DNA of 64,000 nt from Rheinheimera baltica DSM 14885 (GCF_000425345.1 NZ_AUDG01000001.1:124001-188000); one strand, 5' to 3'; shown: positions 34,035 to 42,922, counted from the stretch's first letter. Notes: a model not told the origin generated them from the sequence alone. Translations and numbers: made by a program.

Positions 34035-34091
34035 CACTTTTATGCGCAGAAAAGTGTTGGGTTTTCACATTTTTATGCGCATAACAGTGTG
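34035..34091. promoter_or_regulatory. Two TGCGCA-centred imperfect palindromes
   Basis: Two dyads lie at 34035-34056 and 34066-34091, both centred on TTATGCGCA. The first has arms CACTTTT/AAAAGTG; the second has arms CACA.../...TGTG. They are between the HNH nuclease gene (3' end) and the start of the ICMT-like gene. They could be operators for the ICMT-like gene; neither is followed by a convincing T-tract. Confidence 0.45.
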
Positions 34092-34100
34092 GTGAGGTTG

Positions 34101-34853
34101 TCAGACTTGTTGAAAAACATTCTCACGATGAAAAGCCAGAAACTGAGCTGCTGGATAAAACTTTTCTGGCAGCGCAATAGGCTTACCGTGAAAGCTGGCA
34201 ATGGCGGCAGTAAAGAACGGATCTTTTGCATCGGAATTTTGGCTGGAAACTACTACTCTATAATCTTCATCGACGGTAATTAATCCTAAATCAAAGGCTT
34301 TATCATGCAACGCCGACAGTGCTAAACCGTTGTGTGGATTTAGCCGATTATGTTCGTCCGCGCACCAAGGTACGATATGGCTGGCGACTAATAATTTAGG
34401 GTTAGCCAAACCGCTGATACAGCAACGCTGATTATAAGCACTCAATACGGCACTGCGAAAAAACTGCTGACCAATTCGTATTTTTACTTCCGCTAACTTT
34501 GTCGTTAGTTTCTCTGAACCGTCTTTCATTGCGGTTTCTTTTTCAGCAGAAAGCTCTTTTTCGGCTTGCGCCATAGCAATAGCAAAAGCAGCCCAGTCTT
34601 GCTGCATTTCTTGCCACATCGCTTTATCTGAACTGGAGACACCACTTAAACCTGATCGTCCTGTTGACGTAATAGCTGGGTCTAAGCTAGCAATATTGGA
34701 CAGTTTCATTGCCAACGCCGAGGGTGTGCGGCCAATTAAGTTTGCGTATTGAATAATCTCTGGGTTTCTGGAATGAAAGCGGCCGAAAGATAAACGACTA
34801 TACAAGCTAAACGCCACCAAACTTTGTTGTCTGGTCCAGTGTAATGCTGCCAC
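34101..34853 (-). CDS. HNH endonuclease domain protein
   Basis: This 250-residue protein has a C-terminal HNH domain: CCISGLANPKLLVASHIVPW (zinc Cys and His of the beta-beta-alpha-Me finger near 150-170), then NRLNPHNGLALSALHDKAFD with the Asn/His of the motif. The N-terminal 120 residues contain a helical region of the kind seen in DUF-type nucleases (LIGRTPSALAMKLSNIAS). It is likely a DNA nuclease of restriction or defence type, but no modification gene is adjacent. It precedes no obvious operon partner. Confidence 0.85.
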   Translation of the reverse strand: MAALHWTRQQSLVAFSLYSRLSFGRFHSRNPEIIQYANLIGRTPSALAMKLSNIASLDPAITSTGRSGLSGVSSSDKAMWQEMQQDWAAFAIAMAQAEKELSAEKETAMKDGSEKLTTKLAEVKIRIGQQFFRSAVLSAYNQRCCISGLANPKLLVASHIVPWCADEHNRLNPHNGLALSALHDKAFDLGLITVDEDYRVVVSSQNSDAKDPFFTAAIASFHGKPIALPEKFYPAAQFLAFHRENVFQQV

Positions 34854-34928
34854 TCGCTTCCCCTTTTGTGCGTTTTATATTGTTAGTTTGCTAACTTAGC
34901 TCGTTACAGCACTGGATTGCACCCATTC

Positions 34929-35675
34929 TCACGCCAGTAACGGTAGTTTACCCTCTACCCAAAACTGTTCTGCGCTAAAAGCGTGTAACTGCGTTTCGCC
35001 GTGTTGTTTAAACACCACCTGCTGTGCGCTTAGTTCGCATAACCACTGGCTGCTGTTATCTGGCTGGAGTGTGGCAAAAGCAGTTGGGGTGAACAGGCCG
35101 ACACAGTGCTGGTTGGTTGCTGTACGGGCAGACTGATATTCAAAGAGTTCAACGCCGGCGGCGCGCATGGCGCTGCCCAGCTGTTGGGTTTGCTGGTAAT
35201 GAGTTTTGTTGGTTAGCTCCGCCTGATACGCATTAAATGGCGGTTGATGAAAGCATATGCCCTGTTTGGTGCGATACGCTACGCTGAACAAGGTATGCGC
35301 AGAACGCAGCATAGCTTTAACCGGTGGCGCGGCGATAGATTGCCAAAAGACTAAGCGATAGTAAGCGGATTCTGCCAGTGCCGCTGTTACAGAGCCACCG
35401 CCGTAGAAAATACTGGGCTCGTTTATGCCGCCAAAACGTGAACCCCATTTTAGCGGTGGATAACGAAACGGTGTTTTAAGCAAATAATGCAGGCTTTCTG
35501 CTGCAGGTGGCAGTGCTGGCTTGGTGTCTTCCAATAATTGTTCCAGCAAAGCTTGTTCGGCCAGGTTGTCGACTAAACTGAGCGTCGCAGCGTGCTCCTG
35601 GCTTTCTACCAAACGAAACAGCCTGCCGGATAGGGCTTTGATATGCTGTGCGCCCTGGCAAGCTTGCCAGATCAC
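34929..35675 (-). CDS. RES-domain toxin (NAD+ phosphorylase family)
   Basis: This 248-residue protein has the RES family pattern: LFRLVESQEHAATLSLVDN near the N terminus, RYPPLKWGSRFGGINEPSIF with the conserved Arg near 100, GGSVTAALAESAYYRLVFW with the conserved Glu/Tyr, and a late Ser in the YQSARTAT block. RES toxins break down NAD+. It is longer than MbcT or Res of TA pairs (about 150-190 residues). Its start overlaps the stop of the antitoxin gene by 4 bases (ATGA), as expected for a toxin-antitoxin operon. Confidence 0.85.
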   Translation of the reverse strand: MIWQACQGAQHIKALSGRLFRLVESQEHAATLSLVDNLAEQALLEQLLEDTKPALPPAAESLHYLLKTPFRYPPLKWGSRFGGINEPSIFYGGGSVTAALAESAYYRLVFWQSIAAPPVKAMLRSAHTLFSVAYRTKQGICFHQPPFNAYQAELTNKTHYQQTQQLGSAMRAAGVELFEYQSARTATNQHCVGLFTPTAFATLQPDNSSQWLCELSAQQVVFKQHGETQLHAFSAEQFWVEGKLPLLA

Positions 35676-36043
35676 AACTTACCTCTTATAGCGTCAACAA
35701 AGTGCAGTACCTGCATTAGCCCGTGTACCGTTTGTACCTGTTGTGCCGGTATGCCTCCGGTAAGTTGGTTGGGTGAATGCATAAAATGTTTTATCCAGGC
35801 GGCATCGCCCCCCGTTAGCGCATATACCGCACGGGCAATGCGAATAAGTAATAGCGCTAACTCACCTTGCTTTGATTTGGGATCAAGTGACAATGCCTGC
35901 TTGAGGCGGCTTACTGCCGTGCGGTGTATGCCTAGTACTGCGGCAAGCTCAGCCTGTTTCAAACCCAATTGATCAGCCGCATTTAACACGGCCTTGGCAA
36001 GGACTTCGTCCGGTGTACTAACCGGTTGCAATAGCGCTGTCAT
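35672..36043 (-). CDS. Xre/MbcA/ParS-type antitoxin
   Basis: This 123-residue protein has an N-terminal HTH (AADQLGLKQAELAAVLGIHR near residues 20-39) and a C-terminal Xre/MbcA/ParS toxin-binding domain (LIRIARAVYALTGGDAAWIKHFMHSPNQLTGG). It neutralises the RES toxin encoded next and represses the operon. The ATG at 36043 follows a GAGGTGG ribosome site; a TTG four codons earlier is less likely. A 9-bp inverted repeat lies 20-50 bases upstream. Confidence 0.88.
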   Translation of the reverse strand: MTALLQPVSTPDEVLAKAVLNAADQLGLKQAELAAVLGIHRTAVSRLKQALSLDPKSKQGELALLLIRIARAVYALTGGDAAWIKHFMHSPNQLTGGIPAQQVQTVHGLMQVLHFVDAIRGKL

Positions 36044-36063
36044 CGACCACCTCAAGATGCTTC

Positions 36064-36095
36064 ATTTGCACAAAATATAGCCTAAATGTGCAAAT
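36064..36095. promoter_or_regulatory. Operator candidate of the RES/Xre operon
   Basis: A perfect 9-bp inverted repeat, ATTTGCACA and TGTGCAAAT, with a 14-bp A/T-rich spacer, lies directly upstream of the antitoxin start. It fits autorepression by the Xre-type antitoxin. Confidence 0.6.
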
Positions 36096-36144
36096 ATGAC
36101 AATTTTAAATTTTAACAACGAGGTGGGTTGCTGGTTTAAACCAA

Positions 36145-36171
36145 TAAAAAAGGGGCAACAACGGTTGCCCC
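36145..36171 (-). terminator. Rho-independent terminator of the outer-membrane protein gene
   Basis: On the minus strand GGGGCAAC pairs with GTTGCCCC and is followed by TTTTTT. It lies 30 bases past the stop of the gene ending at 36201. Confidence 0.85.
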
Positions 36172-36200
36172 AAACGCACTAGTGTAGCTACCAAGGAAAC

Positions 36201-36992
36201 TTAGAACTGGCCGGTAACGCCTACGCTGTATGTTTTCAGTTCTGAAATATCAGTGTTGCTGGCAAAACGTGCTTCAACAGCCCAGTTTTGCGTTAAGAAA
36301 TGCTTAGCAGTCAGGCTGTAGCTGTCGGCTTTATTGTAAGTTACTCCAACAGACGTCATTTTGCTGAAGTAGTAGTTGCTCGCTAAAGCCCACAATGTTT
36401 CGTCGTCACTTCTTTCTACAGTGACTTCTGCAGTAAGGTAACGCTCATCACCCAGGCTGCTAAAATATTTGCTGGTTACGCCGTAGTAGTCAAACTCGTC
36501 ATCTGCGAAGGCAGTAAAACCAATATAGTCATTACCTTGCAGTTGGTGGTTGTAACGGGCAGATAATAAAAAGTCGGTGTCACCGTCTTCTGGCTTTATG
36601 GCTTCAACTTTTACCAGTAAGTCTTTCGATACCAGATAACCAATACCTACTGTCGTTGCATCAAAATCACCTGCGCTCTGGTGTTTGGCAGATAACATTA
36701 AACCGTTTTCTACAAAATATTCTCCGCCGACGCTCCAAAAATTGCTGTCAAATCTACGTGAGTAATCGGCAGTAACATTTGTTTCAGCAAGAATGAAACC
36801 AAATTGGTCTAAAGGACCCAGCGTGTTGATTTTATTAAAGTAATGCTGACCTTTGACACCCCAGTTAGTTTCGCTTTCACCACTTACTCGGTAGTGGTCA
36901 GCGCCTACAGTAACAAAAGTTTGATAGTCTTCAGCAGATACAGCAGCAGATGCGGCCAGCGCGATAACAGGTAATACGTACTTTAACGTCAT
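36201..36992 (-). CDS. Outer-membrane porin-like protein
   Basis: This 263-residue protein has a signal peptide (VLPVIALAASAAVSA) and then about twelve amphipathic strands rich in Tyr, Phe and Asp (e.g. GVKGQHYFNKINTL, GIGYLVSKDLLVKVEAIKP, YYFSKMTSVGVTYNKAD). It ends in VGVTGQF with the C-terminal Phe typical of outer-membrane barrels. It has no named motif that I recognise; the size is in the range of a 12-stranded small barrel. It is expressed alone, with its own terminator. Confidence 0.8.
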   Translation of the reverse strand: MTLKYVLPVIALAASAAVSAEDYQTFVTVGADHYRVSGESETNWGVKGQHYFNKINTLGPLDQFGFILAETNVTADYSRRFDSNFWSVGGEYFVENGLMLSAKHQSAGDFDATTVGIGYLVSKDLLVKVEAIKPEDGDTDFLLSARYNHQLQGNDYIGFTAFADDEFDYYGVTSKYFSSLGDERYLTAEVTVERSDDETLWALASNYYFSKMTSVGVTYNKADSYSLTAKHFLTQNWAVEARFASNTDISELKTYSVGVTGQF

Positions 36993-37283
36993 TGTTTAAT
37001 TTCCCTAAGTTGGTGATAGCGGCGCGCATCTTACAGAGGGGAAAAAACAATGTAAACAAAAAGTCTACAAAAAGATGCATGCATGGAGCTAATCGCTCAA
37101 ATTAAATACAATTAAGTTACAATAACGCAGTGTAAGCATCGCAGCCAGACAGTGCCTGGAAAAGCGGCCGTTGCGCCAGGCGCCTTCTGCAAACATGCAG
37201 TTTGCATTACAGTTACTTTTTGTTGCCTCTTTGCTTTTTTATAGAAAAGCGCCAGAATATCGCAAACAATCGGGAGAATAAGT
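36993..37283. other. Intergenic region, divergent promoters
   Basis: This stretch of 290 bases between the porin-like gene and the DUF4920 gene shows no gene. The GGGAGA before 37284 is a good ribosome site. Confidence 0.4.
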
Positions 37284-37670
37284 ATGCTCAAAACACTATT
37301 TACGCTGGCTATTTCCAGCCTGATATTTACCACTCAAGCGGCGTTAGTGTTTGGAGATGCCGTAGATAAAACCATGGTAATGCCGGTAGAACAATTGCTA
37401 ACACAACCTAAAAGCTTTTTAGATACAGTAGTTACCATTAGCGGCACTGTTGATTCGGTATGCTCTAAGCAAGGCTGTTGGATGAAGTTTACTGCTGATA
37501 ACTCAACGATGCCGTTTAGGATTAAAGTGCGTGATGGTGAAATGGTGTTTCCGTTAAGCGCCAAAGGCAAAACCGCTTATGCCACTGGCACGGTAAATTT
37601 ATGGCCACAAGGTGAAGATCAGCCGGATGCCTATCAGTTAGTGCCCACGGCGGTAGAAATAGCCGATTAA
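37284..37670 (+). CDS. DUF4920 domain protein
   Basis: This 128-residue exported protein has a signal peptide (FTLAISSLIFTTQAA) and the DUF4920 core: TVVTISGTVDSVCSKQGCWMKF (the Cys-x4-Cys-Trp-Met block near residues 60-70) and MPFRIKVRDGEMVFP. It looks like a small OB/beta-barrel periplasmic protein; the two Cys could bind metal or form a disulphide. Function is unknown. It overlaps the convergent pseudogene's stop by 4 bases. Confidence 0.8.
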   Translation: MLKTLFTLAISSLIFTTQAALVFGDAVDKTMVMPVEQLLTQPKSFLDTVVTISGTVDSVCSKQGCWMKFTADNSTMPFRIKVRDGEMVFPLSAKGKTAYATGTVNLWPQGEDQPDAYQLVPTAVEIAD

Positions 37671-38137
37671 CTCAGGCTGTTTAAGCGCAGTCGCACCAAA
37701 TAGCGCCTTAACTGCGCCACCCGCTGAGGCCGGTCAAACAGCTGATAAAGCTGTAACCAATCTGCCGGAGGCATCCAGCAGATGTCATCTTGCCAGTGGC
37801 AGCGCTGTGACTTAAAGGTCCAACTGACTATTGCATTGTTTCGCTTTACCGCTATACCCGCCATCAACTCGATATCAGGCCAACCAGCCCGGCTGAAACG
37901 GGCAAAATGCGCAGACACATACTGCGGATGAGCAGGACTATACTGCTGCTGAAATTCGGCGGATAACACCTGGAAAATGGCCTTAAAATCCTGCTCTGTG
38001 CAGACGATATCAATATCTTTTGGTTCAGTTTATAGTCCAAGCCGCCAAAGTAGGCAGCTGCCACCAATACCAAACTGATATGGCTGCAACAAGCCGCTGA
38101 TTTTTTGCAGCTGCGTCGTCAAATCCACGTTAGTCAT
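37667..38137 (-). pseudogene. Nucleotidyltransferase-like gene with one in-frame stop
   Basis: Reading leftward from an ATG at 38137 gives LLQPYQFGIGGSCLLWRLGL, then TAA at 38030-38032, then TEPKDIDIVCTEQDFKAIF and an open frame to 37667. The 'GIGGSxLL ... DIDIV' pattern is typical of minimal nucleotidyltransferases such as the AbiEii-like or DUF6036-like families. Total length would be 156 residues. A single base change (TTA or similar to TAA) explains the break, so it is a recent pseudogene or a readthrough gene. The ATG overlaps the end of the upstream gene (ATGAC), so it was part of a two-gene operon. Confidence 0.65.
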
Positions 38138-38669
38138 CTAAAGCCTTTATCAGCTGTGCCAGAAAAGCCAATTTTTCATTGTTTAGTTGCCGGTAGTCAA
38201 AATAAGGACAGACTAACAGCCGGTTGTGTTGATCGACAGCAAACTCATTATTCAGCCAGCTCAGCTGTGCTGCTAGGCCGGCGTCCAGTAACGCCTTGGC
38301 GTGAGTGCGCCCGGCAATAATATGTACTGTTTTCGTTGATGCCGGCACCTCTGGCATGCTAAACAATAGCGCCGTGCTGCTGGCGCCCTGCAGTAAAAAC
38401 GTATCGCGATACTGCTGCCAACTGCTGGCCTGCTGTGAAAAAGAAAACTGCGTTGGGTTCAATGCAAATAACATCTTGGCGTAGACATTAAACACCTTAC
38501 GCCAGCCGTTGCCACAGGCTTGGTTTATCAGCGCGATCTCGCCACTGTGCAAAGGTTGCACCATTGCTAAGTTACCGTACTCCGCCATTGGCGGTGGTTT
38601 AGCAATATAAACGCGGATACCGGCGTTGGCATCGCCAAAACCTTTGGCTAATATGGGCATGGTTATCAT
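38130..38669 (-). CDS. Conserved hypothetical protein
   Basis: This 179-residue protein has no signal peptide or membrane helix. It contains KVFNVYAKMLFALNP and VHIIAGRTHAKALLD segments, the second reminiscent of a Rossmann-like strand-helix. I do not recognise the family. It is transcribed with the nucleotidyltransferase-like pseudogene, whose start overlaps its end. The ATG at 38669 is used, though a TTG nine codons earlier is possible. Confidence 0.7.
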   Translation of the reverse strand: MITMPILAKGFGDANAGIRVYIAKPPPMAEYGNLAMVQPLHSGEIALINQACGNGWRKVFNVYAKMLFALNPTQFSFSQQASSWQQYRDTFLLQGASSTALLFSMPEVPASTKTVHIIAGRTHAKALLDAGLAAQLSWLNNEFAVDQHNRLLVCPYFDYRQLNNEKLAFLAQLIKALDD

Positions 38670-38767
38670 AGTGTTAGTCAGCCTTAATTCAGGCAATCAC
38701 TTTAACATAACGCTTCGCCTGTGCCTTAAAACGCTTAGTGTCCGTTTTCACAACACCAAGGAACCTT

Positions 38768-39631
38768 ATGTCAGCCTTTTCTACTGCCACTGTTAACCGG
38801 CTGGATCAATGGTTAATGCAGGCAGCCCCGCCCGCGAACACTGTCGGTTTTACCCGCTTTTGCTGGGAGTTTTGGTTTTTTGGTCTGAAGCAGGCGCGGG
38901 CATGTTTATTTGTCGCACTGTTTTTTGCCTCGGTATTACTGGTGCCTCGCAGCGGTATTATGGGCATACCACGTTACGATATGCTGTTGGTTCTGGCATT
39001 GTTAATTCAATTTTGGATGGTATGGAGCAAACTGGAAACCGTAGACGAGCTAAAAGCGGTTAGTTTGTTTCATCTTGTAGGCTTTGCGCTGGAGGTTTTT
39101 AAAACCTCAGGTGCTATCCAATCATGGAGCTATCCAGACTTTGCTTACAGTAAAGTATTCGGCGTCCCCTTGTTTGCCGGTTTTATGTATGCTGCTGTCG
39201 GCAGTTATATTATTCAGATTTGGCGTTTATTGCAGCAACGGGTAGTGCACCACCCGCCGTATTGGATGGCAGTAGTGGTTGCGCTATTAATTTATACTAA
39301 TTTTTTTACGCATCATTATATCGGTGATTACCGTTGGTACATTGCTGCTGCAACACTGGGCTTATATGCCCGCAGCGTGGTGTATTTTACCCCACTAGAT
39401 CGCGAGCGCAGCATGCCGTTACTACTGGGTTTTGTTTTAGTGGGCTTTTTTATCTGGTTGGCAGAAAACATCAGCACCTTTATGGGGTTATGGAATTACC
39501 CTAATCAACTTGGGGCCTGGTCGGTTGTGCATCTGGGTAAGTGGAGCTCTTGGTCATTGCTGGTGATTATGACCTTTACCATAGTGGCGCAGCTGAAATA
39601 TGTTAAGCGGCGAATTGATGTGCCCCGCTAA
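38768..39631 (+). CDS. DUF817 family membrane protein
   Basis: This 287-residue inner-membrane protein has about eight helices and the DUF817 signatures: FWFFGLKQARACLF near residue 32, HLVGFALEVFKTSGAIQSW and LAENISTFMGLWNYPNQLG. Function is unknown. The ATG at 38768 follows AAGGAA; a GTG ten codons upstream is less likely. A bidirectional terminator follows. Confidence 0.88.
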   Translation: MSAFSTATVNRLDQWLMQAAPPANTVGFTRFCWEFWFFGLKQARACLFVALFFASVLLVPRSGIMGIPRYDMLLVLALLIQFWMVWSKLETVDELKAVSLFHLVGFALEVFKTSGAIQSWSYPDFAYSKVFGVPLFAGFMYAAVGSYIIQIWRLLQQRVVHHPPYWMAVVVALLIYTNFFTHHYIGDYRWYIAAATLGLYARSVVYFTPLDRERSMPLLLGFVLVGFFIWLAENISTFMGLWNYPNQLGAWSVVHLGKWSSWSLLVIMTFTIVAQLKYVKRRIDVPR

Positions 39632-39641
39632 AGCACAAAAT

Positions 39642-39668
39642 AAAACGCCTCTGTATTCGAGGCGTTTT
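39642..39668. terminator. Bidirectional terminator between DUF817 and dsbA genes
   Basis: A perfect 10-bp stem AAAACGCCTC/GAGGCGTTTT with a 7-base loop and A/T-runs on both sides serves both convergent genes. Confidence 0.85.
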
Positions 39669-39696
39669 ATCTAGGCTGACCAATCAATAGCTCAGG

Positions 39697-40347
39697 TTAG
39701 CTTGTTTTAGCGTCTTTTTCTAACAGGTAATTAATCAAGTCGACCAGTTCCGCTTCCATGTTGGATTGGCCTAAGCTTTTGTTAATGATTTTGTATTTAC
39801 CATTAACCACCAACATTGGTACTCCTGACAGAACCCGGCTTTCTGATAAAGCGTCCTGCTCTTTTTTCATTTGATTAGCTGCGCCGCGAACTGAAAAGCT
39901 TTTCATCGCGCTATCGTAGGTTTCGCCGTCGATATCATGCAATAACACTAAACTACGAATTTCCTGCTCATTGGCAAAAGGTGCACGGTAGCGGTGAATT
40001 TGATTAAAAATAGCACTGGCCACTTTATCGCCTTTACCCAGTTTTTTCGCTACCAGATATGCACGCGCCAGAGTATTTTGCAGCTCAGGCGAGGCTGCTC
40101 GAATAAAATCTACATGCGACTTTTTAAACTCAACGCCTTCTGGCAGTTTTTGCGCAACGCTTTGTGCTACGGGTTCAAATGCATTACAGCCACCACAATA
40201 AAAAGAGAAATACTCTTTTACTTCGGCTTTAGGTGTTACTTGCTCGGCAATAACCTCATAATGTTTGCCTTCTTCAAACTTGGCATCAGCGAATGCAGTC
40301 AGTGGCAACGCCGCCATTAAAAAGCAGGCTACAAAAAATTTCTTCAT
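39697..40347 (-). CDS. dsbA: Thiol:disulfide interchange protein DsbA
   Basis: This 216-residue periplasmic thioredoxin-fold protein has a signal peptide (FFVACFLMAALPLTAFA). The active site is FYCGGC at residues 51-54 and the cis-Pro loop is GVPMLVVNG. It catalyses disulphide bond formation in exported proteins. The dipeptide between the cysteines is GG rather than the PH of E. coli DsbA. The gene follows srkA, as in E. coli (yihE-dsbA). There are 152 bases between the two. Confidence 0.93.
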   Translation of the reverse strand: MKKFFVACFLMAALPLTAFADAKFEEGKHYEVIAEQVTPKAEVKEYFSFYCGGCNAFEPVAQSVAQKLPEGVEFKKSHVDFIRAASPELQNTLARAYLVAKKLGKGDKVASAIFNQIHRYRAPFANEQEIRSLVLLHDIDGETYDSAMKSFSVRGAANQMKKEQDALSESRVLSGVPMLVVNGKYKIINKSLGQSNMEAELVDLINYLLEKDAKTS

Positions 40348-40499
40348 CAGTACTATCCCTTATGAATCTTTCGCCAGCAAAAGCCCGTTAGCTTCTACTG
40401 CACTTCTTTTAGGTTATTTAAAACATCAACTTACGCAGACCATCTACGAAATTCGCTTCCGCGCAACGTATTATAACTGCAGCTCAGCTTAACAAAAAC

Positions 40500-41495
40500 T
40501 CAGTAGCATGGCACTAACGAAAGTGGGGCTTGCTGCAGTAAAAATAACTGCTCTTTCAATGCCAAGCATTGTTGCTCCCAGTATTTGTCTGTTGCAAACC
40601 AAGGAAAGTTCATTGGAAATGCAGGATCTTGCCAACGACGAGCCAGCCACGCCATATAATGTACCATACGCATGGCGCGTAAAGACTCAATCAGTTTAAG
40701 CTCTGCGGGGTCGAACTGACAAAACTGTTCATATTCTTCCAGCATCAGTTCTAATGTATCACGCTGCTGATGGCGATCACCGGATAACATCATCCACAAG
40801 TCTTGTATCGCCGGGCCCATACGGCAATCGTCCAGGTCAACAAAGAACGGCCCCTTATCAACGTAAAACAAGTTACCGGCATGGCAGTCACCGTGTAATC
40901 GAATAAGCTGCTTCGGCTTATATTGCTCAACGCACAGTGCAATAACATGCTCAAGGGCGGTGTCAAATGCAGGACGTAGATAAGCTGGAATTAGCGCTAA
41001 GCTTTGCAGTTCGCGCTGACTTTGCAACAAATGACTTTCGACACTGAATTGGGGGCGGTGGCTAAAGGGTTTGCTTTTGCCAACCTGATGCATACGGCCA
41101 AGAAATCGCCCCAACATGGCAAGTTGTTCATCATTGTCTATTTCAAGCGTACGGCCACCACGGCTGGGAAACACAGCAAAATGGTATCCGCCATACTGTA
41201 ATAATGACTGGCCGCTAAATTGCAGTGGGGCAACAACGGGTATATCTGCGTTCGCCAGCTCATAGGCAAACTGATGCTCTTCCAGCAATTGTTCCATGGT
41301 CCAGCGCTGCGGCCGGTAAAACTTTACGACAAATTTTTCTGGCAGTGCAGCCCCGTCGCGGTAAGCACTAAACTGGTACACCCTATTTTCATAGCTGTTT
41401 AAGGCGGTTAAACCCGAACTTACATCCAAGCCTTTATCTGCCAGGGCATCAAGCAATAGGTCTGGCTGTAACGTGCTGAAATCAAAAGCCGTCAT
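40500..41495 (-). CDS. srkA: Stress response kinase SrkA (YihE/RdoA)
   Basis: This 331-residue protein is an aminoglycoside-phosphotransferase-fold Ser/Thr kinase. It has the catalytic loop LHGDCHAGNLFY near residue 201 (HGDxHxxN) and the DFG-like VDLDDCRMGPA near 220. It begins like SrkA (AFDFSTLQPDLLLDAL) and is known in E. coli as a Cpx-regulated stress kinase. Its ATG shares a base with the stop of ccoG (TGATG), so the two are coupled. A TTG one codon earlier is possible. Confidence 0.92.
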   Translation of the reverse strand: MTAFDFSTLQPDLLLDALADKGLDVSSGLTALNSYENRVYQFSAYRDGAALPEKFVVKFYRPQRWTMEQLLEEHQFAYELANADIPVVAPLQFSGQSLLQYGGYHFAVFPSRGGRTLEIDNDEQLAMLGRFLGRMHQVGKSKPFSHRPQFSVESHLLQSQRELQSLALIPAYLRPAFDTALEHVIALCVEQYKPKQLIRLHGDCHAGNLFYVDKGPFFVDLDDCRMGPAIQDLWMMLSGDRHQQRDTLELMLEEYEQFCQFDPAELKLIESLRAMRMVHYMAWLARRWQDPAFPMNFPWFATDKYWEQQCLALKEQLFLLQQAPLSLVPCY

Positions 41496-42922
41496 CAATG
41501 TCCCAGGAAAAACGTGGTCGATTGCTGCAATTGTACACCGGTATCGCCTTGCTGTTGTACGGTAAACGTCATTTCTAACGAATGAGCGTCAGTGCTATCC
41601 GGATCCAGTGCCAGGCTTACTGGCACGCTAGTAGTTTCACCGCCCAGTAACGTAACCTGCTCAGGACCAATCCAACGCAAGCCCGGCACGTTATTAACAC
41701 TTAGATTAAACACCGCGCTGTGCTGTGATTTATTAGAAATGCTTAAGGTATAGGTGTTTTCTACTAATCCGTCATTGGTTTCCCGATACAAAGCGCCCCG
41801 ATCACGGATAATGTTCATCTCCAGCGGCACCCGGCTGTATAGCGTCCAGGCAAATGCCGCACACACTGCAATAAGTATAAATAGATAGCCCACCAGTTTT
41901 GGCCGTAATATTCGCGTAGGCTTGCCATTTAAGCTGTGTTCAGTGGTATAACTAATGAGCCCGGTAGGATAGCCCATCTTGGTCATGGTATCGTCGCACG
42001 CATCTATACAGGCACCGCAGTTAATACATTCATACTGCAAACCATTGCGGATATCGATACCCGTGGGGCATACCTGTACACACAAGTTACAGTCAATGCA
42101 GTCGCCAAGCCCTTTCTCTTTGTAATCTTTATCTTTTCGGCTGCGCGGGCCCCGGTTTTCACCGCGTTTTTCATCGTAGGTTACCGTAAAGGTATCTTTA
42201 TCGAACATAGCGGACTGAAAACGCGCATAAGGGCAAATATGGGTGCACATTATTTCTCGCATCCAGCCCGCATTGCCATAAGTGCACAGGGTAAAAAACA
42301 ACACTGTTACGACGGCCCAGAAGCCAGATTGAAAGGTGAAAAACTCAATAAATAGCTTATCTACCGGGGTGAAATAACCAACGAAAATAAGAGCCGTTAA
42401 CAACGAAAACGCCAGCCAACAAAAATGCGTCGCCGCTTTTTTTAAAAATTTACTGGCAGACCAAGGATCGGCATCCAATTTCATCCGCTGATTACGTGTA
42501 CCCTGAATTTTTTCTTCAAACCAAATAAAGATAAAAGTCCAAACCGACTGTGGGCATAAATAGCCACACCACACCCGACCATAAAATGCGGTAATAAAAA
42601 ATAATGCGTAAGCGGCGATGATAAAAATCCACGCCAGAATGGTGAAATCCTGTGGCCACAGCGTTAAACCAAATATGTTGAACTTTTGTTCAGTAATATT
42701 CAATAAAATAGCCTGATGCCCATCGAACGTTAACCAGGGCAGCAACATAAACAGGCCCATAAACACAAAGCCCATGTAACGACGAATGGCCTGGTGTAAG
42801 CCTTTAACTGCCCGCACGTATATACGGTCCCGTGGATTATAAGCTGCTGCTTTTGCCGATTCGGGTTTATGCACTTCCACGTGTACGGGAATATTCTTTA
42901 TATCTATTTTCTGGTGTTCCAC
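41495..42922 (-). CDS. ccoG: Cytochrome c oxidase accessory protein CcoG (FixG)
   Basis: This 475-residue membrane protein is a cbb3-oxidase accessory protein of the CcoG/FixG family. It has WCGYLCPQSVW near residue 130, several helices, and two [4Fe-4S] clusters in CIDCNLCVQVCPTG and CINCGACIDACDD near 270-300. The C-terminal Ig-like domain follows a last helix. GTG at 42922 is taken as start because it gives the normal N terminus (a 47-codon extension upstream has no similarity). It is coupled to srkA. The cbb3 oxidase genes themselves are not in the window. Confidence 0.9.
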   Translation of the reverse strand: MEHQKIDIKNIPVHVEVHKPESAKAAAYNPRDRIYVRAVKGLHQAIRRYMGFVFMGLFMLLPWLTFDGHQAILLNITEQKFNIFGLTLWPQDFTILAWIFIIAAYALFFITAFYGRVWCGYLCPQSVWTFIFIWFEEKIQGTRNQRMKLDADPWSASKFLKKAATHFCWLAFSLLTALIFVGYFTPVDKLFIEFFTFQSGFWAVVTVLFFTLCTYGNAGWMREIMCTHICPYARFQSAMFDKDTFTVTYDEKRGENRGPRSRKDKDYKEKGLGDCIDCNLCVQVCPTGIDIRNGLQYECINCGACIDACDDTMTKMGYPTGLISYTTEHSLNGKPTRILRPKLVGYLFILIAVCAAFAWTLYSRVPLEMNIIRDRGALYRETNDGLVENTYTLSISNKSQHSAVFNLSVNNVPGLRWIGPEQVTLLGGETTSVPVSLALDPDSTDAHSLEMTFTVQQQGDTGVQLQQSTTFFLGH

